From Macrostomum hystrix (lineage: Eukaryota; Platyhelminthes; Macrostomidae), in assembly GCA_950097015.1 (NCBI GenBank), contig CATNEN010000029.1, positions 6,095,501 to 6,159,500 of the forward strand: a DNA stretch of 64,000 nt, read 5' to 3'. The notes beneath the pieces were generated by a model. The model was given only the letters and a program-made list of their open reading frames with translations, was not told the origin of the DNA and ran no database searches. Positions 55,101 through 64,000 of the stretch are shown piece by piece. Each line of letters begins with the position of its first letter. Within the stretch, counting starts at the first letter, position 1. Position numbers and translations under genes: made by a program.

Positions 55101-58100
55101 CAAAGGTAAAATGCTAGTAAACAGATAAGTAACGAATTAATTGTGATGCAATTTAAAAACGTTAATTTATTTCGAACAAAACAAAACGACTGCTCTAAAA
55201 TATTGGCATTAATAGTAAAAAAAAAACTAAAAGTAACCAAACCACGAGTACAAGTAAATAGATTTACGAATATTTAAAGTAACTGGTTTAGAAAACCCTA
55301 CTACCATTGTCGATAGAGTTAGAAGTGGATTTTGTAAAAACTCACATTGGTCGATCGCCACTCCTGTGTCCAGGCCCGTTTAACATCCTGCTTAGCCAGC
55401 CTGAGTGGCTCTTGAACAGGCTTGCTTGGCCTTGATGCGATGCAGTCCACATCCAGCACGTAGCAGTTGGACGGACCGTCAGGCTTTGATTGGCGCGGAT
55501 CTCTCGGCGGCATGGTGCCCTCGTGTATGAGAACGCCGTAGCCGTCTTTGATTGGCTGCCAGCGCCACAACTGGCTGCGCTTGCCGTCCACCTGCCGTGC
55601 GGGTTGGGTGGGCGGTGTGCGGCTTAATTAACGAACTAGAAGACTTCCCATTAAACTGGGATGTAGCGAGTTATAACACTAACTTGTTCGTTAAAATTAA
55701 ACGAATTAATTAGGCAATCAATACAAAAAATAGTTAATTGATCGTTTCATTTCGAAGTAACGCATTAAATGATCAATCGTTAAAATTAAAACCTTAACAG
55801 TAGCTCGCAGAAAGATCACGAGGGTATTTAAAATATACTTTGAAAGTTAGTTCATCGTAAAGGGGTGAAATGTTTTATCGAAATGGTGGAATTTCACTAA
55901 AATCTGTTATTCGGTTTGGGAGAAATCGTGAAGTAGGCAGTGGGTAGATCCTTTCTACCGTTAATTTTGAGGGATTATTAGTTATTAAAAGACCTAAAAG
56001 AAACGATCTGACGATATATTTTTCTGGCAGAATTTTTAACGGAATAATGCGTGTCATACTACTACAGACTTTTATTCGCAGCTTTATTAAAAGAACCTTT
56101 CTAGCTAGCTGGAGTCGAAGATCGGGCGAATCACAGTCCAACACCAGCTCGGTCATTGTGCCCACGGTGCTCTGCAGAGCCAGGTCGTACAGTGTCTCGT
56201 AGCGCAGCTGGTCTCCGGCGCTGACGCAGTTCATGTCGTAGGTGGCGCAGGAGCCACCGGGCACGCTGAGTGTGATGTGCGGCTTCAGCGAGGGTTCGTC
56301 TAGCGCGTAGGGTGCGGAAGACCCGGGCCGGACAACGGAGCGCAGGTCCGGACTGGCCCCGGTCTGCCGGTAAGTGACGGGCACCCGGCTGCGATTGTCG
56401 ATGCGATAGGGCAGCGGCAGATTGTCGACGTCGGAGAAGATCACGTGGAAGGTGGACCGGTGCACCGTGACTTCGACGCGTAGGAAATGCGGCGCCCTGG
56501 CGGCCAGATGGGCTGCCGAGCGGAGCAGCACGTGGAAGCTGGCCACCTCGTCGATGCGGAAGCCGCCGGACCAGGCGCACGCGGCGTCGGCTTGGAGATG
56601 CCGCTGATCGGCCAGCCGGACGCAGAGCAGCTTGTCCTTGTCGTCACGTGACCAGTGGAAGGCCTGGAAGATGTTGGCAATGAGGTCTTTAGTTACCTGT
56701 TATTAAACAGACGAAATCAGAAATCAGTGTCCGGCTTAACGAACTTAGTTTTCATTTTAGCGGAACCTCTCTTTAGTTTAACAAAAGCGTTTCAAATTTA
56801 ACGAAATATAACCTTATTTTAACGGAAAAGAATCTTATTTTAACGGCATCTGTGTCTTTTTTTAACGGAATCTGTGTCTAAATGTAACGGAATATGCGCC
56901 TAAATGAACGGAATATGTGGCTATATTTAACGGAATCTGTGTATATTTTAATGGAATCTGCGTCAGAAAATTACGGGAAGTAGCTTAAAGTTAACGATCC
57001 AGTGGGAAAAAATAAACGTATGTTGTATATTATTGCCGGAATTATGTTTTGGTTAACGGAAGTAGAAAAATTAAAGGGTACAAAATTAACTAAAGAGGTG
57101 CAAAATTAACGGAAAGGGTATGAAATCAACAGAATATTAAAAAAATTAACGGAAGAAAAAAATTAACACAAAAAATTATCGCAAGGAAAAATTAACAGAA
57201 TATAAAAACTAACGGAAAAAAATAACGTTAACAATTAACGAAAGAGGTACAAAATTAACGGAATTAGTGTGTGAGCTAACCTGGTAGCTGGTGGGAGGCC
57301 CAGTGATGGTATTCTCCATGGAGCCGGCGCAGTGTCGCTGGGTGTACGCCAGCACATGGCTAGATCGGTTGTGCAGCTGGTAGCGCGAGGTGCAGGTGAT
57401 GATGTTCGTGTGCCGGTAGCGACCCCGGCCGGGCCGCATCTCCAGGCCGATGCTGTAGACCAGATTAGGCAAGGACTGATCAGCCGGCTTCATGTGCAAC
57501 TGTCTGACAATGCAGCCCGGGCTATCCGGATGGAAGTGCTCGCACCAAAGCGGCGTCCAGTTGGTCGCCGCAGCCTGCGCTGATCCGGTGGCCGGATGCC
57601 ACTGGCGGCCAAGGCGTAGCGAGCAATACCGGCCGCTGGCGCCAGCGCTGGAGCCGGCTCCGCCGTTTTCGCCGCCGACGGCTCCTCCGCTAGCGTCGAC
57701 GCCGCCAGCGGCTGCTGTCAGAGAGAACAGCAGAGGAGCCACGCATCTGGCCGCTTCGTGTTCCTCGCCCTGACCAGCTAGAGGCCCTGCGTCCTCCTGT
57801 GTCTAGGCGGGTTGGCGAAGCAATGAGCAAAGGGGAGGCGGGTGTTTGAAATCGGTAACATGGTACTTTAACTACTATAAGTAGCTTGCAAACATTTTTG
57901 ACTTATAAAAATATATAAAAATATTTATTCCGTTAACTATATTGCTTCTATTTATATTCACGATGATAAGTAATAAGTCCTTATCAAGTAATGAGTGATA
58001 AGTCCAGTAGCATATAGGAGCAGACTTGCGCCAGTAAAAATCTGCTAAAAACATGTTTGAACCAGAAAAAAACGCACCAATTTAAATGGCTGTCAGGGAT

Positions 58101-61100
58101 ATTGAATAGATGATTATGAAATAGACAAATGAAAATTGATTCTTAGAAACCAGAGGATTTAGGTGACCAAAAATCTGACGAAAACTTCCGAAGAAGTAAG
58201 CGTCCGCCGAATAAGCCAAGTTTTCAGTTTGGAAAAAGCACAGCTAAGAGGTTAAGAGGGAAAGTTGGCCAATTTTTAAGTGAATCAATAATTATATTAA
58301 ATCTGGAATTTCAATGCTGACCTTTGAACCAATATGTCGAACCTTATCGTGTAGTTTTTGCTGCAAATTGGAAGCATTCTGTCGGCACCAATAATTTAGT
58401 TTCTGTTATTAGTCTGATCATAAAGTCTGAATCTTTACAATCCCGAATCTTCACAAACCCGAAGCTTCATAAACCCGAAACTTCACAAACCCGAATTCTT
58501 ACATACCCGAATCTTCACAAACCTGAATCTTTAGAAACCCGAATCTTCACAAACCCGAATCTTCACAGACCCGAATCTTCACAAACCCGAATCTTCACAA
58601 ACCCGAATCTTCACAGACCTGAATCTTCACAAACCCGAATCTTCTCAAACCCGAATCTTCTCAAACCCGAATCTTCACAATCCCGAATCTTCACAAACCC
58701 GAATCTTCACAAACCCGAATCTTTACAAACCCGAATCTTCACAATCCCGAATCTTCACAAACCCGAATCTTCATAAACCCGAATCTTCACAAACCCGAAT
58801 CTTTACAAACCCGAATTTTTACAAACCCGAATCTTCATAATCCCGAATCTTCGCAAACCCGAATATTCACAAACCTGAATCTTTACAAACCCAAATTTTC
58901 AGAAACCCGGATATTCACAAACCCGAATCGTTACAAACACAAGAAACTCCATCTTCCCAGCAAAAGCAGTAAGGCAGAATTTGACGACCTGAGTCAAACT
59001 GAACTAAAAAATTCTCACCTGTTTAATAACAAGCGGCAGACCAGTCCGATTAATGAGCCAATAGCAGGCGGACACGGTGACGCGGATTGGTCCGTTGGCC
59101 CTGCTGTCGAGCTTCACCATGAGATCCAGCTGCCGATCGCGCCAGTCGTACATTGTCAGGCAGAGCGTCAGCTGCCTGGACTGCCAAGGTATGCGCAGCG
59201 ACTCCGGGCAGCGGAAATTCTCTAGGCTGAACTGCAGCAGCAGGTCGCGTCTCGGATCCACCAGGTGCAAGTGCTCCTCCTGACCAGAGGCCACCCGACC
59301 CTGCATTGGAACAAGGAGTATGGGGACAGGATAGCATTGACCCACTGTAACACAGGGCTGGGTGGCAGCTGACCCACTGTAACACAGGACTTGGTGGCAG
59401 CTGTCCCACTGTAACACAGGGCTGGGTGGCAGCTGTCCCACTGTAACACAGGGCTGGGTGGCAGCTGACACACTGTAACACAGGGCTGGGTGGCAGCTGA
59501 CACACTGTAACACAGGGCTGGGTGGCAGCTGTCCCACTGTAACACAGGGCTGGGTGGCAGCTGACACACTGTAACACAGGGCTGGGTGGCAGCTAACCCA
59601 CTGTAACACAGGACTGGGTGGCAGCTGACACACTGTAACACAGGACTGGGTGGCAGCTGACCCACTGTAACACAGGACTGGGTGGCAGCTGACACACTGT
59701 AACACAGGACTGGGTGGCAGCTGACACACTGTAACACAGGACTGGGTGGCAGCTGACACACTGTAACACATTGCGGGGCAACAGTAGACATACCCGAACA
59801 CTGAGCTCTGGCAGCTGGTAGTTCAGCTCCTGGGGTAGCAGGTTCAGCAGACAGACAGGCGGCTCGATGGTCACAGAGTGGCCGGGCAGTGCCGGCTGCT
59901 GCTGCAGAGATGGCTGCTGATTAGCCGTCGCGGACGCAGCAACATCGTGTGGGAAGTTCTCGCGGAGAACGCTGGTCACCAGGTGATAGTCGGGCGCAGC
60001 GGCAGCGGCAGGGGCGGCTGCAGCAACTGGATCGTCTCCGCGGCAACGGCAGGCGCAGAGGGCGTCCCGCCGATCCATCGGCTTGTTGGCCAGACGCCAG
60101 TCCACCGATTCGCGAGTGAAATCAACGGACCAGCACTCGCCGACCGGACGCACCCGGAAGGCGCAGTCGGCGACGTAGCGAATCGGCACAGGCAGGCAGT
60201 CGCCGGGCTCCAGCTGGAAGCTTTTTGCACCGCTCGGGCCGAAAAGATCGTGCGAGCGGAGCTGCAGCTCAACCCGATGATGCAGCCGGTTAGTGAAGGT
60301 CAGGGCAGATCGCAGGGTGACAATCTTCTGGGCAGTGCTGTTGCGCACAATGTGAAACACCAGCCGGCCGGTTGAACCCGCCGATAAAGTGGCCGCCGCG
60401 GTGGCGCCAGGTGGAGCGGCTGTGTCGCGAAAGAAGGTGCCCACGCGGTCGATGCAAATCGGCTCGCACGGCTCCCAGCCTTCCAGTTGAACGGCGAGGC
60501 GATGCACCCGATAGTCGTGAGTGCTCTCGTGCCGACGCTTGCCGTCGACAGCGCCAAGCTCGATGGCTGCCTCAGCATCGGCGGGCAGGCGGTGCCAGTC
60601 AGGATCGCAGACCAGCTGGGTCTCTTCCCGTACCTCCTGGGTGGTGACGTCGAAGGCGTTGTAGGTCGCCGCAATCTGTTCAGTGTCGTCTCTAAACGAA
60701 TAGCGAGTTTGCACTTTATAGTAGACATCGCAGCCGGTGCGGTTCACCAAGCGGAAGGGCACAAACGGACTGCGACGGCGGCCGCCGGCTGTTGAAGCTC
60801 TTCGCTGTTGACTAGACGAGGCCGCTGTTGCAGTTGAAGTCACGGCGACGGCGGCTGCAGATGCAGCATTCACAGCGGTGGACTCCTTGCGCGACTGATA
60901 GATTCTCTTTTGAGCCGACTCGTACAGGTCCAGCATGTGCTTTGTTAGGTTGGCGTTTAGCAGGCCATTGGCTGAGAGTGATAGGGGGCAGGTGCAAAGC
61001 GTGAACTCCCATGTCACTCTCTCCAACCCGTCACTCCCTCCCTTAGAGACGTCACTCCCTTCAACTGTCACTCCCTTCAACTGTCACTCTCTTCAACTGT

Positions 61101-64000
61101 CACTCTCTCTTTAACTGTCACTCTCTTCAACTGTCACTCTCTTCAACTGTCCCTCTCTTCAACTGTCACTCTCTTCAACTGTCACTCTCTTCAACTGTCA
61201 CTCTCTTCAACTGTCACTCTCTTCAACTGTCAATCCCCTCAACTGTCACTCCCTTTAACTGTCACTCCCTTCAACTGTCACTCCCTTCAACTATCACCCT
61301 CTTCAACTGTCACTCTCTTCAACTGTCACTCTCTTCAAATGTCACTCTCTTTAACTGTCACTCTCTTCAACTGTCACTCCCTTCAACTATCACTCCCTTC
61401 AACTATCACCCTCTTCAACTGTCACACTCTTCAACTGTCACTCTCTTCAAATGTCACTCTCTTCAACTGTCACTCTCTTCAACTGTCACTCTCTTCAACT
61501 GTCACTCTCTTCAACTGTCACTCTCTTCAACTGTCACTCTCTTTAACTGTCACTCTCTCTTTAACTGTCACTCTCTTCAACTGTCAATCCCCCCAACTGT
61601 CACTCCCTTTAACTGTCACTCCCTTAAACTATCACCCTCTTCAACTGTCACTCTCTTCAACTGTCACTCTCTTCAACTGTCAATCCCCTCAACTGTCACT
61701 CCCTTTAACTGTCACTCCTTTTAACTGTCACTCCTTTTAACTGTCACTCCCTTCAACTGTCACTCCCTTCAACTATCACCCTCTTCAACTGTCACACTCT
61801 TCAACTGTCACTCTCTTCAAATGTCACTCTCTTCAACTGTCACTCTCTTTAACTGTCACTCTCTTCTACTGTAACTCTCTTCAACTGTCAATCCCCTCAA
61901 CTGTCACTCCCTTTAACTGTCACTCCTTTTAACTGTCACTCCCTTCAATTGTCACTCCCCTCAACTGTCACTCCCTTTAACTGTCACTCCTTTTAACTGT
62001 CACTCCCTTCAACTGTCACTCTGTCAGTAGCAGTCACACTCATAACATGTCTCTATTATCTTTGTATCAAACGGCCTCACAGTGTACTCACAGGCCACTT
62101 TAAAAGCGAATGTCATCTCCGGACTATCGCTGGTCGTGTCCAACAGTTCGTTAAGCCAGTTTAACTGGAAGCTGAAGAAATTATTAATAATTTAGGACGA
62201 TTTGTTTGCACAGAAGACACTCCAAATAAGCAGTAAAAATTAGAGACTAGATTTTACCTCCAAGGCTCAATGCAAGGCTCCCAGCCCGACAAGTCTCTGT
62301 TAAAATAGTTCACCATTAGAGTGGCTGAGCAGCGGCCCTCGCGTCGACCTTCCAGACAAAGGCGGAACTCCAGGTCTGCAATTAATTGGGCAACCTTAGT
62401 ACTCGTACCTTTTGTCTTTGTATTTTAAATTATCCGCTAGATTAGCAGCTGATTAAGGGTGCCAGGCGTGGCTGATCAAGGGGTGTCAGGAGTCGCTGAT
62501 CAAGGGGTGTCAGGAGTAGCCGATCAAAGGGTGTCAGGAGAAGCTGATTGAGGGTGTCAGGAGAAGCTGATTGAGGGTGTCAGGAGAAGCTGATTGAGGG
62601 TGTCAGGAGTCGCTGATCAAGGGATGTCAGGAGTCGCTGATCAGGGGGTGCCAGGAGTAGCCGATCAAGGGGTGTCAGGAGAAGCTGATTGAGGGTGTCA
62701 GGAGAAGCTGATTGAGGGTGTCAGGAGAAGCTGATTGAGGGTGTCAGGAGAAGCTGATTGAGGGTGTCAGGAGAAGCTGATTGAGGGTGTCAGGAGAAGC
62801 TGATTGAGGGTGTCAGGAGAAGCTGATTGAGGGTGTCAGGAGAAGCTGATTGAGGGTGTCAGGAGAAGCTGATTGAGGGTGTCAGGAGAAGCTGATTGAG
62901 GGTGTCAGGAGAAGCTGATTGAGGGTGTCAGGAGAAGCTGATTGAGGGTGTCAGGAGAAGCTAGATCTGTAAAATTATTCACAGAAGACAGTGGTACTGC
63001 AGAAAGCACTACTGAGAGTACACTCACCCTTGAGGCGGACCTCAGCCAGTGGCACATCGCAGTCCTGATAATCGTCAATGAGTACGCAACTAACGGCCGA
63101 GCCGCAGCCGGCGCCACCGGAGCATTTCACCTGAATCTCGCTGGCGTAGAGGGCCAACTCGCCTAACGGATCGGAGGCTCCGGCAGAGGGCGAGCCGGCG
63201 GCGCCGGAGTGACGCTCCGGGTCGGTTAGAAGTAGAGCGGCCAGTTGAATGTCGCCGCCAGTTTCGCCAAGTGCGTAGCGACAATCGGCGGGATCAAAGC
63301 CCAACTGCATCAAGTCGTAGACAAGGCATTCGGACCACTGGCGAGAGGTCGACTGCGGGTGCTGCAGATCGGGTTGAGGCAGTGAAAGAAAACGATTGCA
63401 CAGAAAGATTTAGGTGTACATCTGTGAAGGATGTGATGGCAGTGGTTCTGAAGGATGTGGTGGCAGTGGTTCTGAAGGATGTGGTGGCAGTGGTTCTGAA
63501 GGATGTGGTGGCAGTGGTCCTGAAGGATGTGGTGGCAGTGGTTTTGAAGGATGTGGTGGCAGTGGTCCTGAAGGATGTGATGGCAGTGGTTCTGAAGGAT
63601 GTGATGGCAGTGGTTCTGAAGGATGTGATGGCAGTGGTTCTGAAGGATGTGGTGGCAGTGGTTCTGAAGGATGTGGTGGCAGTGGTTCTGAAGGATGTGG
63701 TGGCAGTGGTTCTGAAGGTTGGGATGGCAGTGGTTCTGAAGGATGTGGTGGCAGTGGTTCTGAAGGATGTGGTGGCAGTGGTCCTGAAGGTTGTGATGGC
63801 AGTGGTCCTGAAGGATGTGGTGGCAGTGGTTCTGAAGGATGTGGTGGCAGTGGTTCTGAAGGATGTAATGGCAGTGGTTCTGAAGGATGTGGTGGCAGTG
63901 GTCCTGAAGGATGTGATGGCAGTGGTCCTGAAGAAGGAAACCCGGGAGATCTTACCTGGGTGGAAGTGATTCGCTGCTGCGGCTGTCGCATGGCCTGACT
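40180..64000 (-). CDS. VPS13D: VPS13D, 3' part of gene (5' end outside window)
   Basis: Thirteen minus-strand exons give one open frame of 1,817 codons: 64000-63956 (continues upstream), 63361-63028, 62375-62258, 62171-62092, 60971-59794, 59300-59019, 57796-57281, 56696-56097, 55591-55346, 51677-50866, 48303-47868, 47294-47082, 40770-40180. VPS13 proteins are rod-shaped bridges that move phospholipids between membranes. VPS13D acts at ER-mitochondria/peroxisome contacts and is the only paralogue with a UBA domain, seen here in exon 63361-63028. Then follow VAB/SHR-type repeats (NRDLSGWEPCIEPW, VSACYWLINRTGLPLVIKQ, GLEMRPGRGRYRHT), the ATG2-C-like region (ILGSVDFLGNPIGLFTDL, MKGFGHGLIGGITSI, GKGLIGTVTKPVAGVLDL) and a C-terminal PH-like end. 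The length after the UBA is close to human VPS13D. Introns hold two protein genes, a tRNA and nine minisatellites. The donor at 56096 (gttctt) is weak but keeps phase. Confidence 0.93.
40905..41735 (-). repeat. Minisatellite, 16 bp unit, VPS13D last intron
   Basis: About 52 copies of GATTCATCTAGATCCC (plus strand). Some units have tcttgatccc or agaaccc. It ends about 135 nt from the acceptor of the final VPS13D exon. The unit is related, in inverted orientation, to the 47.5 kb array. Confidence 0.97.
41736..42369 (+). other. 5' flank of the nested adhesion gene
   Basis: AT-rich then mixed DNA. Contains GA-rich runs (42025-42100). No clear TATA or other start signal could be assigned. Confidence 0.4.
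42370..45718 (+). CDS. Cholinesterase-like adhesion molecule (neuroligin-like), nested in VPS13D intron
   Basis: Five exons: 42370-42791, 42893-43199, 43542-43932, 44576-44879, 45091-45718 (683 aa, phases agree). Signal peptide at the N-terminus (SLLSFGLLLLLWQRAAG). An unusual cysteine-rich segment (CLKPSGCSSDECC) precedes the alpha/beta-hydrolase fold: IWLGVPYAKPP, SDENCLYLNIFV, VFIHGG, NFGLMDQ. At the nucleophile elbow the sequence is GHGSGAGD instead of GESAG, so the catalytic Ser is replaced, as in neuroligins and related dead esterases. Near the end a transmembrane helix (about 653-674; VLGGILATIVVLIAGLSIVL) is followed by only about nine cytosolic residues and no neuroligin-type PDZ tail. 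Probably a type I cell-surface adhesion or signalling protein; the exact orthologue is not clear. Introns 2-4 carry a SINE, a 33 bp-unit array and a tRNA-like remnant. Confidence 0.85.
43272..43460 (+). repeat. tRNA-derived SINE (second family) in intron 2
   Basis: A box TAGCCTAGAGG (43285) and B box GCGTTCGATTCC (about 43328) are spaced as in a tRNA. A body of about 100 nt follows (gtaccagcatcagctgggta). Sequence unlike the 529/22970 family. The 3' end is not defined because only one copy is present. Confidence 0.6.
44140..44545 (+). repeat. Minisatellite, 33 bp unit, intron 3
   Basis: About twelve degenerate copies of a 33 bp unit containing AAGGATCCTCGCATTAAG and ATCGCCGGAT. It sits next to the 3' end of the intron, ending about 30 nt before the acceptor. 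Confidence 0.93.
44985..45050 (-). repeat. tRNA-like SINE remnant in intron 4
   Basis: The minus strand reads GGTCGCGAGTTCGATTCTC, a good polymerase III B box / TpsiC arm, preceded by anticodon-stem-like ccgacttctaaccg. A recognisable A box or acceptor stem is lacking. A fragment, not a functional tRNA. Confidence 0.5.
45719..46760. other. 3' flank of the adhesion gene inside the VPS13D intron
   Basis: AT-rich; candidate poly(A) signals are present (for example aataaa at about 46567). No ORF. Confidence 0.45.
46761..46833 (-). tRNA. tRNA-Met (CAT), elongator type
   Basis: 73 nt cloverleaf on the minus strand: acceptor GCCTCGT/ACGGGGC, D-arm TAGCGCAGTAGGTAGCGCG, anticodon loop CTCATAA with CAT, TpsiC arm GTTCGATCC, discriminator A. 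Matches animal elongator tRNA-Met. A TTTTT terminator lies just downstream (46756-46752). Located within the last VPS13D intron, same strand. Confidence 0.97.
47400..47862 (-). repeat. Minisatellite, 16 bp unit, VPS13D intron
   Basis: About 25 copies of GGGGATCTAGATAACT, with diverged forms at 47400-47500. It begins about 10-15 nt after the donor of exon 48303-47868 (minus orientation). Units at its exon-proximal edge read gggatctagatgaatc, exactly the 40.9-41.7 kb unit inverted. Confidence 0.96.
48445..48545 (-). repeat. Short minisatellite, 24 bp unit
   Basis: Four to five copies of a 24 bp unit around GGAATATTGTCGCATGGTTT, within the same VPS13D intron as the 23 bp array and near its 3' splice end. 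Confidence 0.92.
48605..50795 (-). repeat. Minisatellite, 23 bp unit, VPS13D intron
   Basis: About 95 copies of a 23 bp unit built on CACTCACTGTTTCCCAAGCC plus TTA. A 690 bp (30-unit) higher-order repeat is visible: the rare variants aaggcccaca...tctcaagcc and ccctacacacactg recur 690 bp apart (48841/49531 and about 49094/49784). On the VPS13D strand the unit contains GTGAGTGTAAGG, two donor-like motifs. Confidence 0.97.
51745..52160. repeat. Minisatellite, 17 bp unit, VPS13D intron
   Basis: A core of about twelve perfect TCACTCCATGAATTCAG units (51860-52040), with degenerate EcoRI-site-containing variants on both sides. It lies near the 3' end of the 3.7 kb intron that also holds histone H1. 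Confidence 0.94.
52161..53560. other. Intron sequence between the 17-mer array and histone H1
   Basis: AT-rich VPS13D intron. Scattered taacggaa/ttaacg motifs near 52380-52440 resemble the degenerate repeat at 56.7-57.3 kb. No ORF or RNA gene supported. Confidence 0.45.
53568..53575 (+). promoter_or_regulatory. TATA box of histone H1
   Basis: TATAAATA lies 106 nt upstream of the H1 ATG in GC-richer surroundings, a suitable distance given a short 5' UTR. Confidence 0.65.
53682..54398 (+). CDS. Linker histone H1, intronless, nested in VPS13D intron
   Basis: ATG at 53682 (MSDAAAPAPAP) is chosen because typical H1 proteins begin with an Ala/Pro-rich tail; upstream codons are non-ATG. 238 aa. 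The winged-helix globular domain runs about 33-105 (HPSYTDMIVKAIAALKDRKG, SRQGITKYLRANY, GRFLHTKGVGASGSF). It is followed by a long Lys/Ala/Pro-rich C-terminal tail with SPKKK/SPAKK motifs, likely CDK sites. It binds linker DNA and the nucleosome dyad. It is a single exon with its own TATA box, lying on the opposite strand to VPS13D. The 3' end has AATAAA at 54421 and no recognisable histone stem-loop, suggesting a polyadenylated, replication-independent form. Confidence 0.95.
   Translation: MSDAAAPAPAPAVKAKKARASAGKKKDAKPRSHPSYTDMIVKAIAALKDRKGSSRQGITKYLRANYKFGADERVDAYVKAALKAGSKSGRFLHTKGVGASGSFALGEKKAAGEKKAKKAGTPKKKAAAAAAGGAKKKSSPKKKRSSPAKKAAGGAKKKAASPAKKATKKAVAPAAAPAAAAAAPAAAAAVAPAAAAAKPKKAAAKKPKSPAKKKPAGGVKKAAKKPASPKKKVAGKKK
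54421..54426 (+). terminator. Poly(A) signal of histone H1
   Basis: AATAAA 22 nt after the TGA. No histone 3' stem-loop (GGCTCTTTTCAGAGCC-like) was seen in the next 150 nt. Confidence 0.7.
54430..55345. other. VPS13D intron flank, AT-rich
   Basis: No gene seen. A run of G (about 54953-54961) and several gttaacg/acgaatta motifs. Confidence 0.45.
56720..57270 (-). repeat. Degenerate ~24 bp repeat with TTAACGGAA core
   Basis: The intron between exons 57796-57281 and 56696-56097 consists largely of decayed units such as TTTAACGGAATCTGTGTCTA, most regular at 56830-56960. It looks like an old minisatellite. It begins about 15 nt from the donor. Confidence 0.75.
57797..58435. other. VPS13D intron, unique AT-rich sequence
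   Basis: The acceptor-proximal part of the intron upstream of exon 57796-57281. Contains short ataagt repeats (57965-58010). No gene seen. Confidence 0.4.
58436..58945 (-). repeat. Minisatellite, 16 bp unit, VPS13D intron
   Basis: About 31 copies of AATCTTCACAAACCCG with single-base variants. Starts about 75-90 nt after the donor at 59018 (minus orientation). Confidence 0.96.
59320..59772 (-). repeat. Minisatellite, 32 bp unit, filling a VPS13D intron
   Basis: About 14 copies of a 32 bp unit around CACTGTAACACAGGGCTGGG plus TGGCAGCTGA. The array occupies nearly the entire intron 59301-59793, beginning about 20 nt after the donor and ending about 20 nt before the acceptor. Confidence 0.96.
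59794..60971 (-). CDS. VPS13D: VPS13D large SHR/VAB-region exon
   Basis: The largest visible exon (1,178 nt). It carries FRLVNRTGCDVYY, LEGWEPCEPICIDRVG and VELQLRSHDLFGPSG, repeated beta-rich modules of the VPS13 adaptor-binding region. Ala/Ser-rich insertions (around 60850 and 60000) look lineage-specific. Confidence 0.88.
61050..62030 (-). repeat. Minisatellite, 16 bp unit, VPS13D intron
   Basis: About 60 copies of TCACTCTCTTCAACTG, with ccctttaactg and caatcccctc variants in recurring blocks. Fills most of the intron between exons 62171-62092 and 60971-59794. Confidence 0.96.
62455..62965 (-). repeat. Minisatellite, 23 bp unit, VPS13D intron
   Basis: About 22 copies of a 23 bp unit around GCTGATTGAGGGTGTCAGGA. 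More diverged units (gatcaaggggtgtcaggagt) cluster at the low-coordinate edge; the donor-side units are nearly identical. Confidence 0.96.
63028..63361 (-). CDS. VPS13D: VPS13D exon with UBA domain
   Basis: Encodes LMQLGFDPADCRYALGETGG, a ubiquitin-associated domain with its MGF-type loop (LGF) and the second-helix CRYAL. This identifies the gene as VPS13D rather than VPS13A-C. The exon is followed by a VSCVLIDDYQDCDVPLAEV block typical of the next VPS13 region. Confidence 0.92.
63425..63930 (-). repeat. Minisatellite, 24 bp unit, VPS13D intron
   Basis: About 21 copies of a 24 bp unit around GAAGGATGTGGTGGCAGTGG. The 24 bp period keeps several frames open, giving apparent 190-230-codon ORFs (Gly-Ser-Gly-rich, VAVVLKDV-type or PLPPHPSE-type). 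It begins about 20 nt after the donor at 63955 and is intronic, because the flanking VPS13D exons join in phase without it. Confidence 0.95.

Noticed and set aside
63271-63998. Three overlapping ~190-230-codon repetitive ORFs
   Set aside because: A 24 bp period keeps frames open. The array lies in a VPS13D intron between exons 64000-63956 and 63361-63028, which join in phase.

Overview
This 64 kb window is nuclear DNA from an animal. The genes are intron-rich with GT-AG introns, cytosolic-type tRNA genes lie between them, and the proteins are clearly metazoan: ARID2, VPS13D, POLDIP3/SKAR, a cholinesterase-like adhesion protein, linker histone H1 and WSC-domain protein. Many introns are filled with long minisatellites. 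A free-living flatworm of the Macrostomum type is my best guess; that is inference from overall style, not something the sequence proves.

Layout. 0-5.4 kb: 3' part of a secreted WSC-domain gene (+) ending in a run of very small symmetric exons, four of which are duplicated as a 489 bp block. 6-8.4 kb: a damaged plus-strand gene ending in a superfamily-3 (Rep-like) helicase domain. 9-10.3 kb: a decayed unrecognised gene on the minus strand. 11-13.6 kb: small ORFs and a minus-strand mannose-6-phosphate-receptor-like gene with a frame break. 14.0-19.1 kb: an almost intact Ty3/gypsy retrotransposon (minus) with identical-looking 332 bp LTRs, a 5 bp target duplication and three perfect heat-shock elements upstream of a TATA box. 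20.1-23.7 kb: POLDIP3/SKAR-like RRM gene (+), with a Merlin/ISXO2-like MITE in intron 1 and a tRNA-derived SINE in intron 2. 25.5 kb: tRNA-Asn. 26.6-35.7 kb: a complete 8-coding-exon ARID2 gene (+, 926 aa). 36.3-38.9 kb: a 20-bp-unit intergenic array. 40.2-64 kb: the 3' part of VPS13D on the minus strand, with about 1,816 codons from just before the UBA domain to the stop.

Two complete protein genes sit inside VPS13D introns on the opposite strand: a neuroligin-like, catalytically dead esterase-fold adhesion protein (42.4-45.7 kb) and linker histone H1 (53.7-54.4 kb). A tRNA-Met gene lies in the same intron as the adhesion gene. ARID2 (PBAF chromatin remodeller) and VPS13D (lipid-transfer protein) converge tail to tail. 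I see no shared pathway among the neighbours; this is an ordinary animal gene neighbourhood shaped by repeats.

Most notable: (1) heat-shock-promoter architecture inside the LTR of an apparently young Ty3 element; (2) a short upstream gag ORF in frame with gag-pol but separated by two stops and a perfect 10 bp hairpin; (3) locus-specific minisatellites that usually begin 15-90 nt downstream of a 5' splice site, with four neighbouring unrelated arrays all of 20 bp period; (4) the Rep-like helicase locus. Exon boundaries were placed by hand from splice sites and reading phase; the ARID2, POLDIP3, adhesion-protein and VPS13D models each give one continuous reading frame.
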